Source of the DNA: Streptomyces mutomycini
GTDB taxonomy: Bacteria > Actinomycetota > Actinomycetes > Streptomycetales > Streptomycetaceae
Assembly: GCF_001700505.1 (NCBI RefSeq)
Contig: NZ_MAPV01000116.1
Location: 30,986-94,985 of the forward strand
Reading direction: 5' to 3'
DNA length: 64,000 bases
Position numbers and translations under genes: made by a program
Notes under the pieces: generated by a model
Told to the model about the DNA's origin: nothing
The model's input: only the letters and a program-made list of their open reading frames with translations
Databases searched by the model: none
Part shown: one piece after another, positions 17,001 through 24,508 of the stretch
How the letters are laid out: each line of letters begins with the position of its first letter
How positions within the stretch are numbered: position 1 is the stretch's first letter

Positions 17001-18396
17001 CGCGTATGCCGTCGGCGAAGTCGGGTCCGCCCTCGCCGTCCCGGTTCCAGTCGATGAGGCCGCCCATCATCACCTCGGACAGGTGCTCGGGGCGGGTCTC
17101 GGGCAGCGCGCGGTCCCGCAGTTCCTCGATGACGTCGAACCGCACCGGCGCCACGGCCAGCAGAACGGCGAGCTGGCGTGCGAACGGGCTGGCCAGTGAG
17201 AAGAACCTGCGGACGGCGTCGGCCGCCGAGCGTGGCCCGTCGAGCCTGGGCGTCCTCAGCCCTGGAGCGGACACGCCCTTGGCCATGGCCCCGGCCAGCA
17301 CGACCGGAAGCGCCCGGCGTACACCGCGTTCGCCCGTGACCAGATCGGCCCAGGCACGGAACGATCCGGGGCGCAGGCTGAGCACCGGAACGGCCACGGA
17401 TCCGTCCCCGGTGCCGGGCAGGACGTGGGGGTGCTCGGGTACGCCCTGGGGAGGGTGGCACAGGACATGGCGATTGAGCGACCCGAAACCGGCGGCGTCG
17501 AGCCGGGCCCTGAAGGGGTAGACCGAGGACCGGTGGCGCAGGTACGGCGGCAGCAGATGGACCAGCGCCGTGGGCCCGGACGACGCGAGCCGCCCCAGCA
17601 GTTCGTCGGCGCCGCCCTCCGCCCACCCGGGTGCCAGCCCGTCGGTCACCACGAGGAACAGCCGCGACCCGCGACCGTCAAGGAGCTCGGCGGGGTCGGC
17701 GCGCCTGTTGCCGGGCCAGCGCAGCACGGGTGCCTCCCCGCCCGGCAGCGTGACGTCGACCGTACGCACGTCCCGGAAGGCCCCGCTGCGCACCGCTTCG
17801 TCGGACAGCTGACGCAGGGATCTGTCCCACACGGGCATGGTGGGCGCCCTGTCCACGAGCAGCATCAGATCGAAGGCGCGCTCCTGCACCGGATCGAGGT
17901 AGGGGATCCACAGTCCGTCGATGACACCGTTCTCCGCGGTGCGTGCCTCGTCGAGCTTGCTCTCGTGGCGTGAGGGCACCCGACGGCCGAAGCCGCGCAG
18001 GGCCTTGGCCAGGCGCAGAGGCACCGCGGGGCGCGTGGGGCGGATCTCGTGGGGCAGGACCGAGTCGGGCAGGTCCTGCCGGCTCTCCTCGACACCGCTG
18101 ATCTCCGCACCGTGAAGGCTCTCGCCACTGCTTCCGGCAGGCACGATCTCCGGTGCCCCCTGCTCCACGGAAGGGGCCGGGACATCGGTGGAGTGCTCGG
18201 CCACACCGTCAGGTAAGGATTCCGGGGCCCCGCCCGCCCCTGCGCCGGTGCCGGTGTCGGCTCCATGCCACGCAGCCGCCAGCCAGACCGCGTCGGCGAG
18301 GTCCTGCCAGCTCGCCTCACCGTCGGTTTCCTGGAGGTCGCCGCCGCTCGGCGCGGGCTCCGTATCCGGTGCGCGTTCCCGTGGCGAGCCGTTCAT
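14065..18396 (-). CDS. SAV_2336-domain / NB-ARC / TPR signalling NTPase
   Basis: At 1443 residues this is the largest gene. The N-terminal part has a SAV_2336-type opening (WQDLADAVWLAAAW) and, from about 145 (FDLMLLVDRAPTMPVWDRSL), a vWA-like segment reaching roughly 480. A Ser/Pro/Thr-rich linker at 560-610 leads to an NB-ARC (STAND) ATPase with Walker A GMGGVGKS near 660, LLVFDNAED as Walker B and GGPGKIIVTSRNREW. A helical winged part follows, then tetratricopeptide-type repeats from about 1030 to the end. This order matches the FxSxx-COOH system TPR protein family. It should sense a signal through the repeats and oligomerise on ATP. Its start overlaps the MoxR stop by one base (TGATG). 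Confidence 0.9.
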   Translation of the reverse strand: MNGSPRERAPDTEPAPSGGDLQETDGEASWQDLADAVWLAAAWHGADTGTGAGAGGAPESLPDGVAEHSTDVPAPSVEQGAPEIVPAGSSGESLHGAEISGVEESRQDLPDSVLPHEIRPTRPAVPLRLAKALRGFGRRVPSRHESKLDEARTAENGVIDGLWIPYLDPVQERAFDLMLLVDRAPTMPVWDRSLRQLSDEAVRSGAFRDVRTVDVTLPGGEAPVLRWPGNRRADPAELLDGRGSRLFLVVTDGLAPGWAEGGADELLGRLASSGPTALVHLLPPYLRHRSSVYPFRARLDAAGFGSLNRHVLCHPPQGVPEHPHVLPGTGDGSVAVPVLSLRPGSFRAWADLVTGERGVRRALPVVLAGAMAKGVSAPGLRTPRLDGPRSAADAVRRFFSLASPFARQLAVLLAVAPVRFDVIEELRDRALPETRPEHLSEVMMGGLIDWNRDGEGGPDFADGIREALLATGSRTQLARAVALLAESRSGRSQGVRLRAALRDPVGAALPDREAGPAWVRIELAVLRALGGLPYRRRAAQLNRGMSRGAGVPAEGTRDDKEAPDVNENGPASPSQSTVPPGGSVSPTTPPVDTEPDARRVDERTHTTAPELRFVRTGQPKIMGNVPPKNPNFTGRESLLAAVERQLREDETTAVLPHALHGMGGVGKSQIAVEYVYRHSGEFNVIWWIPSEQENLILGALADLARSLGLEVGPQANAAVPAVREALRTGKPFDNWLLVFDNAEDIEAVRSYFPNGGPGKIIVTSRNREWERVATPLSVDVFDREESIALLQRRARGLSYGDADRLAAALGDLPLAVEQAGAWHAATGMPVDEYLSLLEERRPEILELDPSPDYPLPVAAVWDISLGRLSRDNPAARQLLEICACMAPEPIPLNLFRGGRNVEVTPELDPVLRDPLLLARATRDLSKLSLVRLDHKTATLQMHRLMQNVIVARMDPEERARMTRAAHLLLTTAKPGAPASPDQWPAYQAILPHVIASGAVESSDAWVRDLVYDMVFFLYYWGAHESGAAQARLAWAAWRAQSGDEDLHVIRITKLLGFYLRLLGRPGEAIVHNERALAISRGAQIPDEELIDSMWQMAGALRHQGEFTQARVLAEEAFTRASDLFGPEDPTTLSAAHDYGVTLRLNGNFALAREIDEETARQRELLYGPVNGLTLNTLNGLSIDLREAGDYLGARALQESNYLPYVTHFGETNAATIRAALNLAVCRRRAGVVEGGATLAEQTLERFTSRYGLNNTDALCAANHAMVERRLNGDLVGSRELGEQTLSGYLAVLGDHHPYTHFARVNLAATLRAQGDTDRAEALDAQALEGLESTLGTRHISTLTAAMCRANDHYARLDFAQAMAADADLLPKLTEIAGPEHPLTLACTANLALDRRGLGESEEADRLNSVAAQGLSRLLGANHPWHTAARLHQRIECDITPLPM

Positions 18397-19448
18397 CAGC
18401 GGCCTTTCGAGAGATCGCGGAGAAGCATCTCAAGAAGCTTGAGCCCGTCGGCGTCCGCCCGGAACCCGTGGGCCGTGGTCAGCTGCACCGCGTTGAGCAG
18501 CTGGTCGACGGACTGGGTGCCCCCGCCGTCCAGCCGCCTGACGAAGTCGTCCACGAGGTTCTCGATGCCTTCGGGGCGCCGGCCCAGGTGGCTCACCACG
18601 ATGGACACCAGCTGTTCACGGCTGGGCGGGCGCATCTCGAGCGGAAGGCACCTGCGCCGGAAGGCTGCCGGGAACTCGCGTTCTCCGTTGCTCGTGATCA
18701 CGACGACGGGGAACTCCGCGCACTCGACACGGCCCGCCTCGATGACGGCCCGGCCCTGGGGGTCGTCGGTGAAGACGGACACCTCGGCCACCCCGGCACG
18801 CACCAGTTCCGGGATCTCGTAACTGCCGTTCTCCAGGACGTGGAGCAGGTCGTTGGGCAGGTCGATATCGCTCTTGTCCAGCTCGTCGACGAGCAGCACC
18901 CGGGGGCGCTCGTACGCGAGCAGAGCCGTCCCCAGCGGGCCGAGCGTCACGAAATCCCCCAGGTCAGGGGCGCTTCCCGTGTTGCTCTCCGGCTCCGCGG
19001 CGCCCTCGGCGCGCCAGGCGGCGATGGCCTGGGCCCGGCCGATGGCGTCGTACTCGTAGAGACCGCCGCGCAGTGTGGTCCGGCTGACGATGCTCCACGG
19101 CAGCACCCTGCCCAGCCCCAGTTCCTGGGCGATCAGGTAGGCGAGCGTGGACTTGCCGACTCCGGGCGGCCCGGTGATCAGCAGAGGACGGCGCAGCAGG
19201 AGTGCGGCGTTGACCGCGTTGATCTCGTCCTCGCGTAACTGCGGGCCCTCCTGTACGGTGCCGAGCCGGCGCAGCGCGGACTGCGCGTCGTCGGGAGGAA
19301 CCTGCTGCAGCGGGCTTCCCGCGAACACCCGCCAGGGCGGCGGCTGGGGCAGCTCCGGCGCGTCACCGGCGGGCGGTCGCCCCGTTGCGTGGAACACCCT
19401 CCAGGAGGGGGGCGTGACGGACTGCGCCACCGAGACCTGCTCGGTCAT
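18396..19448 (-). CDS. MoxR-type AAA+ ATPase
   Basis: The 350-aa protein has Walker A GPPGVGKS at 93-100, Walker B VLLVDELDKSD near 184-193, the sensor-1 stretch VVVITSNGEREFPAAFRRRC and the usual MoxR start LREDEINAVNAALLLRRPLL. It belongs to the MoxR AAA+ chaperone class that works with vWA-domain partners. A Pro-rich N-terminal extension of about 60 residues carries PSWRVFHATG and PPWRVFAGSP, a duplicated short motif that may be a docking peptide. It overlaps VMAP upstream by four bases (ATGA) and the SAV_2336 gene downstream by one, which points to fixed stoichiometry of the three products. Confidence 0.92.
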   Translation of the reverse strand: MTEQVSVAQSVTPPSWRVFHATGRPPAGDAPELPQPPPWRVFAGSPLQQVPPDDAQSALRRLGTVQEGPQLREDEINAVNAALLLRRPLLITGPPGVGKSTLAYLIAQELGLGRVLPWSIVSRTTLRGGLYEYDAIGRAQAIAAWRAEGAAEPESNTGSAPDLGDFVTLGPLGTALLAYERPRVLLVDELDKSDIDLPNDLLHVLENGSYEIPELVRAGVAEVSVFTDDPQGRAVIEAGRVECAEFPVVVITSNGEREFPAAFRRRCLPLEMRPPSREQLVSIVVSHLGRRPEGIENLVDDFVRRLDGGGTQSVDQLLNAVQLTTAHGFRADADGLKLLEMLLRDLSKGR

Positions 19449-20950
19449 GCTGTCAACTCCTCGCAGTCGATCAGGCGGTTGGGATCATCCCACAGAAGTG
19501 CCAGATGCTTCCCGAGGGACCAGTTGTCACGGTTCATCCCCTCGGCCTTCTTGCGCAACGCGCTGACCTTCGAAGGGATTTGTGAGGGTGGGTGCGCCAG
19601 CAGCAGCGTCAGCACCTCGCCCGACAGCTCGGGGCTTCCCGTTCTGCGGTCCCAGGCCGCAAGACCCACCCCCTGAGCGATCGCGGTGACGAGTGCTTCC
19701 AGGCCGAGACCGGGCAGTGCGGGTACGTCGAGGATGACCGCGGTCAGGCCTGGGTCCGCTATCAGCTTGGCACGCCAGCGGTCGAGCCGCTCCCCCTCTT
19801 CGCCGTGCCAGCGGTAGGACTCGGCCACACCGGCGTTCCTGAGTTGTGTCCAGCGTTCCCGCCACAGAGGCAGATATCCGTCCGTCTGCGCCGCTCTCAT
19901 GCGTTCGAGCGACCTCAGGTGGACGTGGTAGCGAAGACTGATCGGCAGCGGGTCGCCACTCCATGTGCCCATTTCCAACCGGGCCATATCGTGGTTCATC
20001 AGGGAGAACGGCACCACGAACTCCACCTGGGGCGTCGGTTCGCTCTCCGTCACCGGCATGCCCGCCCAGCGCTCCTGACCGCGCCCGATGGCTCGTTCGA
20101 CCTCGTCCGCCAGTCCGTCGAGCGTCGTGGGGCGGACCTCCCCGGCCACCGGCTCCCAGTATCCTGGCGCGGCATTGACCCAGTGACGTACGTAGATATC
20201 GGCCGAACTGTCGTCGGCGGGCTCCACCATCACGACGAGGCAACGTGCCACTTCAGGGTCAGCCGTCGGCAGGGCCGCGATCGCGCGCCTGCGTTCCCCC
20301 AGCGCCTGCACGGCTTCCGGGCCGACTTCCCGGGCCCACGCGTCCGACCACTCCCTGAGCTCTTCGCGCAGCGCCGGCTGCTCCAGGAACGCGGTGATCT
20401 CGACCAGCACGAGCGCCGGGGGCAGACCGTCGACCTGGGTGTTGACCCCGCACAGGTGGTCGAAGCGCTGGGCCGGCGTCTGCCCGTAGGGGATGTCGAC
20501 GCCCAACTCGTGGTTCAGCAGGGCGTGCAGACGGCCGTCGTCGACGCGCCGTACGTCGGCGAGCAGCCGGTGGATCTCGCGCACCGACCTGTCGGTGAAG
20601 TCGGGTGCACCCATGGCGCCCGCCCCGCCGGACCGGGCGAGCTCCGAGAGCCGGGCGAGCTGGGCGGAGGATTCGGGCCCCCCGATGACACCCACGGTGA
20701 AGGCCAGGGCCGCGAGGCCCGTTTCGTACCTCAGCAGGTCCCTGACGAAGAACAGCATGTCGGCGCGTGGATTCTGACGCCGATAGGTGAACTCCGCGCC
20801 GAGCTGTTCGGCGGCGAAGGCGATGAACTGGGCGCACTGATCGCGATCGGTCACGAAATCCTGCACGCACAGGAATTCGACCAGTCTTCCGATGAGTTGC
20901 GCTCTGGTCTCGTCCGGTTCATCCACTCCGGGCAGCCCGTGCACCACCAC
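19445..20950 (-). CDS. VMAP-like core protein with N-terminal EAD2-like domain
   Basis: The 501-aa product is read as the vWA-MoxR-associated protein of a ternary system. Residues 8-110 look like an effector-associated domain 2 (LIGRLVEFLCVQDFVTDRDQ, then FFVRDLLRYETGLAALAFTV). The middle has DGRLHALLNHELGVDIPYGQ, PPALVLVEITAFLE and a VMAP-C-like part with DIYVRHWVNAAP, VEFVVPFSLMNHDMARLEMG and WRAKLIADPGLTAVILDVPA. The end, WDDPNRLIDCEEL, also fits. GTG 20950 was chosen because GGGGGTGG precedes it and the domain starts right after; an in-frame GTG at 21004 is possible. It is the first gene of the operon and overlaps moxR. Its EAD should recruit the caspase through the matching EAD. Confidence 0.78.
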   Translation of the reverse strand: MVVHGLPGVDEPDETRAQLIGRLVEFLCVQDFVTDRDQCAQFIAFAAEQLGAEFTYRRQNPRADMLFFVRDLLRYETGLAALAFTVGVIGGPESSAQLARLSELARSGGAGAMGAPDFTDRSVREIHRLLADVRRVDDGRLHALLNHELGVDIPYGQTPAQRFDHLCGVNTQVDGLPPALVLVEITAFLEQPALREELREWSDAWAREVGPEAVQALGERRRAIAALPTADPEVARCLVVMVEPADDSSADIYVRHWVNAAPGYWEPVAGEVRPTTLDGLADEVERAIGRGQERWAGMPVTESEPTPQVEFVVPFSLMNHDMARLEMGTWSGDPLPISLRYHVHLRSLERMRAAQTDGYLPLWRERWTQLRNAGVAESYRWHGEEGERLDRWRAKLIADPGLTAVILDVPALPGLGLEALVTAIAQGVGLAAWDRRTGSPELSGEVLTLLLAHPPSQIPSKVSALRKKAEGMNRDNWSLGKHLALLWDDPNRLIDCEELTA

Positions 20951-21127
20951 CGACCACCCCCGTCGAGTCGGTAACGCCGTTATGACAGACCGTGAAGTTA
21001 TCACGTCGGATCTTCAGCAACCAGGTTCGATCCAGGCCCTGTTGACGACCCGTGACGCACGCGTGGCGGTCCGCACGACAGCACGCCGGGACACACACCA
21101 CCCGGCCGGGTGAACGCGCCCCGGCAC

Positions 21128-22135
21128 TCAGACCGGCGCCGGCCCGGAACTCGCGCGCACCGTCAGAACCGGCTCCAGCAGCTCCACTTCGTCGGTACCC
21201 CGGCCCGCGAGTTCGGCAACCACCTGTTCCACCGCTCTGCGCCCCATCTCCTGCGCGGGAATGGCCACGGAGGTGAGCCGCACCGATGCCTGCGTGGCCA
21301 CCTGTTCGGGACAGATGGCCACGACGGACACGTCCTCCGGCACGGCGCGCCCCTGCTGCTGGAGCAGATTGAGCAGCGGCTCGACGGCGGCCTCGTTCTG
21401 GACGATGAAGCCGGTCGTTCCCGGCCGTTCGTCGAAGATCCGGCCCAGGGTGCCGGCCATGGCGGCGTACCCGCCCTCGCAGGGGCGGTGCAGGATCCGC
21501 ATCCCCGTCTCCTGCGCCTTGGCCCGTATGCCGTCCACGGTCCGTTCGGCGAAACCGGTGTGCCGCTCGTAGACGGCGGCCGCCTCTCCGATCACCGCCA
21601 CCTCGCGGTGCCCGAGGCCGGCGAGGTGGTCCACGCACAGCGCCCCGGTGGCCTCGAAGTCGAGGTCCACGCAGGTCAGCCCCGAGGTGTCGGCGGGCAG
21701 GCCGATCAGGACGGCGGTCCGGCCGGAATCGCGGAGGAGCGGCAGCCGTTCGTCGTGCAGTTCGACGTCCATCAGGATCATGGCGTCCGCCAGCGAGCTC
21801 CCCGCGATCCGGCGGACGGCCGCCGGGCCCTCCTCGCCGGTGAGCAGCAGGACGTCATGGCCGTGCGTACGGGCGCTCGTGGCGACGGCGATGGCGATCT
21901 CCATCATCACCGGCACGTACATGTCGGTGCGGAGCGGCACCATCAGAGCGATGATGTTGGACCTGCTGCTGGCGAGGGCGCGCGCACCGGCGTTGGGGTG
22001 GTAGCCCAGCTGTTGGATACTGTCCTCGACCCGTTCCCGGGTGGAGGCCGAGATCGACCGCTTACCACTGAGGACATAGCTCACCGTGCTCGCGGAGACT
22101 CCTGCGTGCTGGGCGACCTCGGCAAGCGTGACCAT
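21128..22135 (-). CDS. LacI-family transcriptional regulator
   Basis: The 335-aa protein begins MVTLAEVAQHAGVSASTVSYVLSGKRSIS, a complete LacI helix-turn-helix plus hinge (YHPNAGARALASSRS). A periplasmic-binding-protein-like sensor follows (NIIALMVPLRTDMYVPVMM, later GFIVQNEAAVEPLLNLLQQQ and LTSVAIPAQEMGRRAVEQV). The sugar effector cannot be read from the sequence. Two GAAGCGCTTC palindromes lie upstream and imply autoregulation. It is downstream of, and on the same strand as, pectinesterase and arabinanase genes, so pectin- or arabinan-derived sugar control is plausible. It is the last gene of its strand run, converging with nothing and followed by 177 bp before the VMAP start. Confidence 0.93.
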   Translation of the reverse strand: MVTLAEVAQHAGVSASTVSYVLSGKRSISASTRERVEDSIQQLGYHPNAGARALASSRSNIIALMVPLRTDMYVPVMMEIAIAVATSARTHGHDVLLLTGEEGPAAVRRIAGSSLADAMILMDVELHDERLPLLRDSGRTAVLIGLPADTSGLTCVDLDFEATGALCVDHLAGLGHREVAVIGEAAAVYERHTGFAERTVDGIRAKAQETGMRILHRPCEGGYAAMAGTLGRIFDERPGTTGFIVQNEAAVEPLLNLLQQQGRAVPEDVSVVAICPEQVATQASVRLTSVAIPAQEMGRRAVEQVVAELAGRGTDEVELLEPVLTVRASSGPAPV

Positions 22136-22176
22136 TCGGCTTCTCCCCTACAGTGGGCGACCGCAAGGGAGAGCGG

Positions 22177-22190
22177 GTGAAGCGCTTCGA
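22177..22190. promoter_or_regulatory. LacI-type operator, proximal
   Basis: GTGAAGCGCTTCGAC contains the palindrome GAAGCGCTTC, the centre-CG form typical of LacI operators, about 45 bp before the regulator's start codon. One outer position breaks the symmetry compared with the distal copy. Confidence 0.75.
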
Positions 22191-22277
22191 CAGCGCCTTG
22201 CTGTGCTCCCCTTCGCACTCTGACATGCACAGACACCCTCGAGCCTAGACTCGCTCACAGGCACTGTCCAGAGTGGA

Positions 22278-22293
22278 GTCGAAGCGCTTCGAC
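22278..22293. promoter_or_regulatory. LacI-type operator, distal, perfect 16-bp palindrome
   Basis: GTCGAAGCGCTTCGAC is perfectly symmetrical. Its centre is about 102 bp from the proximal copy, close to ten helical turns, so a looped repressor complex is possible. It lies 39 bp after the pectinesterase stop. Confidence 0.8.
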
Positions 22294-22331
22294 CGCCGCT
22301 CACCGGTTCGGTCCGCTGCCGCCACCGTGAC

Positions 22332-23420
22332 TCAGGACGCCGAGGGTGTCCAGCCTGCCAGCCAGTCGGCGGTCTCCTGCTCGGCGGCCCGGGCATCGGT
22401 GAGCTGCGGCCGGTCGCTGCTCGCCGGACCGGATCCGGGCCCGGTGTTCCTGTACTCCGCGAAGCGGTCGTCCTTCCAGGAGAAGCCGCTCATGTCCGTC
22501 CACGGGGCGGACCTGACCGCCGAGCTGAGCGTCGTGCCGCGGAAGGTGGCCATCGGGTCGAGCGAGGCGTCGCCGCCCGCGTGCCACGGCCGGCCGAGGT
22601 GGAAGGACGAAGCGGAGACACTGCCGTTGACGGTGGAGCCGGTGATCAGGAAGCCCTTGCGGTCGGCGGCCGTACTGGGGGCCGCGATGTAGCCGCCGGA
22701 GCTGCCGTCCCACCGCTTCTTCAAGGTGATGACCGACTTGTCGATCACCGCCGTGGCGCGGCCGAAGATGAAGTCCACGTTGCCGATGACGTAGGAGTTG
22801 GACATGTAGACGCGGCCGAGCGTCGCCTTGGACGCGGTGTCGAGCAGCAGGGTGTCCTGGTCGCCGGTGACGATCACGGAGTCGAGGAAGACCTTGTCTG
22901 CGGCGGTGCGCAGGGCCACGGCCTGGAGTCCGCTCATGTTCTGGTTGGCGGCCTCGTCGAAGTCGTTGGAGATCGTGAGGTTGCGGGCCTGGAAACCGTT
23001 GGCCTCGGCCGCGACGGTCGCGCTGCCGCTGGTCCCGTAGGTACCGGAGCCGTCGGGCTTCTGGGTGCCGGAGGCGTTGTTGTAGACGATGACTGTGTCG
23101 TTGCGGCTGGATCCGCTGCCCTGGAGGGTGACGTTCTGCTTGGTGGAGGGGATCTTCACCAGCTCGCGGTAGGTGCCCGGCTTGATGGAGACGACGACCC
23201 GCGCGGTGTTGCCCGAGGGGATCGCGTTCACCGCTGCCTGCACGGTGGTGTACTGCCCGCTGCCGTCCTTGGCGACGGTGAGGGTGGTCGCGGCCTCGGC
23301 ACCGGATGCGGTGCCGAAGGACCAGACGGAGGCCACGGCCAGGAGCGCCGCCGCGCCCGCCGTCACCGCCCTGCGCGGTCCGGGGTGGAGGTCGGTGTGT
23401 CGTCGTCGCACGGTTGCCAT
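22332..23420 (-). CDS. Secreted pectinesterase (CE8)
   Basis: The 362-aa protein has an N-terminal signal (basic RRRHTDLHPGPRR, then AVTAGAAALLAVASVWSFG, cleavage near AEA-A at about 44). A right-handed beta-helix pectin methylesterase follows. Catalytic and binding motifs are intact: GTYRE near 82, QAVALR near 166, DQDTLL with Asp188, NVDFIFGRA with Asp216 and HLGRPW. A C-terminal tail DARAAEQETADWLAGW is short and not a binding module. It demethylates homogalacturonan outside the cell and gives access for lyases, which are not in this window. Together with the nearby GH43 it suggests a small pectin side-chain set. Confidence 0.94.
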   Translation of the reverse strand: MATVRRRHTDLHPGPRRAVTAGAAALLAVASVWSFGTASGAEAATTLTVAKDGSGQYTTVQAAVNAIPSGNTARVVVSIKPGTYRELVKIPSTKQNVTLQGSGSSRNDTVIVYNNASGTQKPDGSGTYGTSGSATVAAEANGFQARNLTISNDFDEAANQNMSGLQAVALRTAADKVFLDSVIVTGDQDTLLLDTASKATLGRVYMSNSYVIGNVDFIFGRATAVIDKSVITLKKRWDGSSGGYIAAPSTAADRKGFLITGSTVNGSVSASSFHLGRPWHAGGDASLDPMATFRGTTLSSAVRSAPWTDMSGFSWKDDRFAEYRNTGPGSGPASSDRPQLTDARAAEQETADWLAGWTPSAS

Positions 23421-23493
23421 GGCCTGATCCGTTCGTCGGGAAGAGGTGGGGTTCCGGGCAGTAGTCGCCGCAGCCGACCCGAAGGTTGCCGGG

Positions 23494-23577
23494 TCCCGGT
23501 CACGTCCGTAGCCGCCCAGACGGTGCCGGGTCCGGTCCCGGTCACGTCCGCAGCCGCCCAGACGGTGCCGGGTCCGG
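23494..23577. repeat. Two tandem copies of a 42-bp unit
   Basis: The unit starting TCCCGGTCACGTCCG is present at 23494-23535 and 23536-23577 with a single T/C difference, and a third copy begins (GTCACGTCCGC) before breaking off at the ATP-grasp stop. The near-identity suggests recent duplication. It lies between the ATP-grasp stop and the pectinesterase start, so it should be transcribed leader DNA of the pectinesterase mRNA. A 42-bp period keeps reading frame. Confidence 0.85.
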
Positions 23578-23579
23578 TG

Positions 23580-24374
23580 TCACGTCCGCCGGAAGCGTGC
23601 GTCCCTCTCCGACACGGCGTCACCGGGGCCCGCGGAGCGGAGCACCACGTCGAGCGCGCGGGCGGGGTCGGCGGCGTACACGTTGCTGAACCAGGCCATG
23701 TTGGCCTCGACCACCGCCCACTGCGCGTCCCCCGCCCCGTCGCCCCTGCGCATCTGTCCGACGTCGAGCACCACTCCGCTGGGCCAGGTCTCCGCGTGCG
23801 CCGCGGCCAGCCGCCCGGCGAATTCGCGTACGGCGGGCTCATCCGGGTGGCCCGCCAGGGGCGCCGCGTCGAGCCTGCCGAAGGTGGCGTACTGCGAGCC
23901 GGTGCGGATCTCCCCGTCCAGCACATGGAGCCGGAACTCCCTGACCCAGGTGACCACTTCGCTGATCTGGACGAGGGGATCGCCCTGGGGGCCCGGGGGG
24001 ACGCGGAGGGCACCGCCGTCCGCGTACACGGCTGCCGGGAAGCTCTTGCCGGTGGGTGGCTTCACGAAGAGGGGGCCAGGTGTGCGACGGGCCTCGCCGA
24101 GCGGTACGCACCGGACGTGGCGCCCGGTGAAGGCGTACGGCAGTGCGTCGAGCCAGCCGTCACCCGGCTCCAGGAGCGCGATCCCGAGGCGGACGGCGGC
24201 CGTGTCGGCGAAGAGCGGACCGCCGTAGTAGTGCACCCGGGTGTCCGCGGGCGGCAGGGCGTGCGTCCCGCCGCGCGGCAGGACCGTCACGTCCATGCCG
24301 CGCTCGCGGGCCGCGCCGGCCAGCAGGGTGGCCGTGGTGGAGCGGTGCGGGGCGAGGGCGAGGAGTTCAGCCAT
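23580..24374 (-). CDS. ATP-grasp domain protein (R2K-type)
   Basis: The 264-aa protein has a compact ATP-grasp build: an N-terminal pre-domain (DTRVHYYGGPLFAD), FVKPPTGKSFPAAVY as the nucleotide-lysine region, EVVTWVREFRLHVLDGEI and the metal-binding end AQWAVVEANMAWFSNVYAAD. This resembles the R2K clade, whose members are predicted ligases of peptides or small molecules, often linked to phage or conflict contexts. It lacks an obvious substrate partner here. The start ATG follows GGCGGCATG and is moderately certain. It lies between the arabinanase and pectinesterase genes on the same strand, but function in polysaccharide use is not suggested by the fold. Confidence 0.72.
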   Translation of the reverse strand: MAELLALAPHRSTTATLLAGAARERGMDVTVLPRGGTHALPPADTRVHYYGGPLFADTAAVRLGIALLEPGDGWLDALPYAFTGRHVRCVPLGEARRTPGPLFVKPPTGKSFPAAVYADGGALRVPPGPQGDPLVQISEVVTWVREFRLHVLDGEIRTGSQYATFGRLDAAPLAGHPDEPAVREFAGRLAAAHAETWPSGVVLDVGQMRRGDGAGDAQWAVVEANMAWFSNVYAADPARALDVVLRSAGPGDAVSERDARFRRT

Positions 24375-24508
24375 GCCGCCGCAGCTTACGGTTGCCGGGG
24401 CCCGTGAGCTGCGGCGGACCTGGAGCTGGCCGGGTGCGGTCCCGGGAGACCGGCACGGGTTCGGCCTGCCGGCTGGTGTGGTTCAGCCGGCGCCACCGCC
24501 GCACACGG

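Noticed and set aside
9898..20974. Several long plus-strand open frames across the conflict operon
   Set aside because: They are complements of minus-strand genes with clear domains; their text is low-complexity Arg/Gly/Pro typical of high-GC shadow frames and they lack ribosome sites.
22177..22293. LacI sites as operators of the pectinesterase gene
   Set aside because: They lie after its stop codon on the transcribed strand; they can only act directly on the regulator gene or on read-through.
23494..23577. Short CRISPR array from the 42-bp repeats
   Set aside because: The units are contiguous with no spacers, and there are no cas genes.
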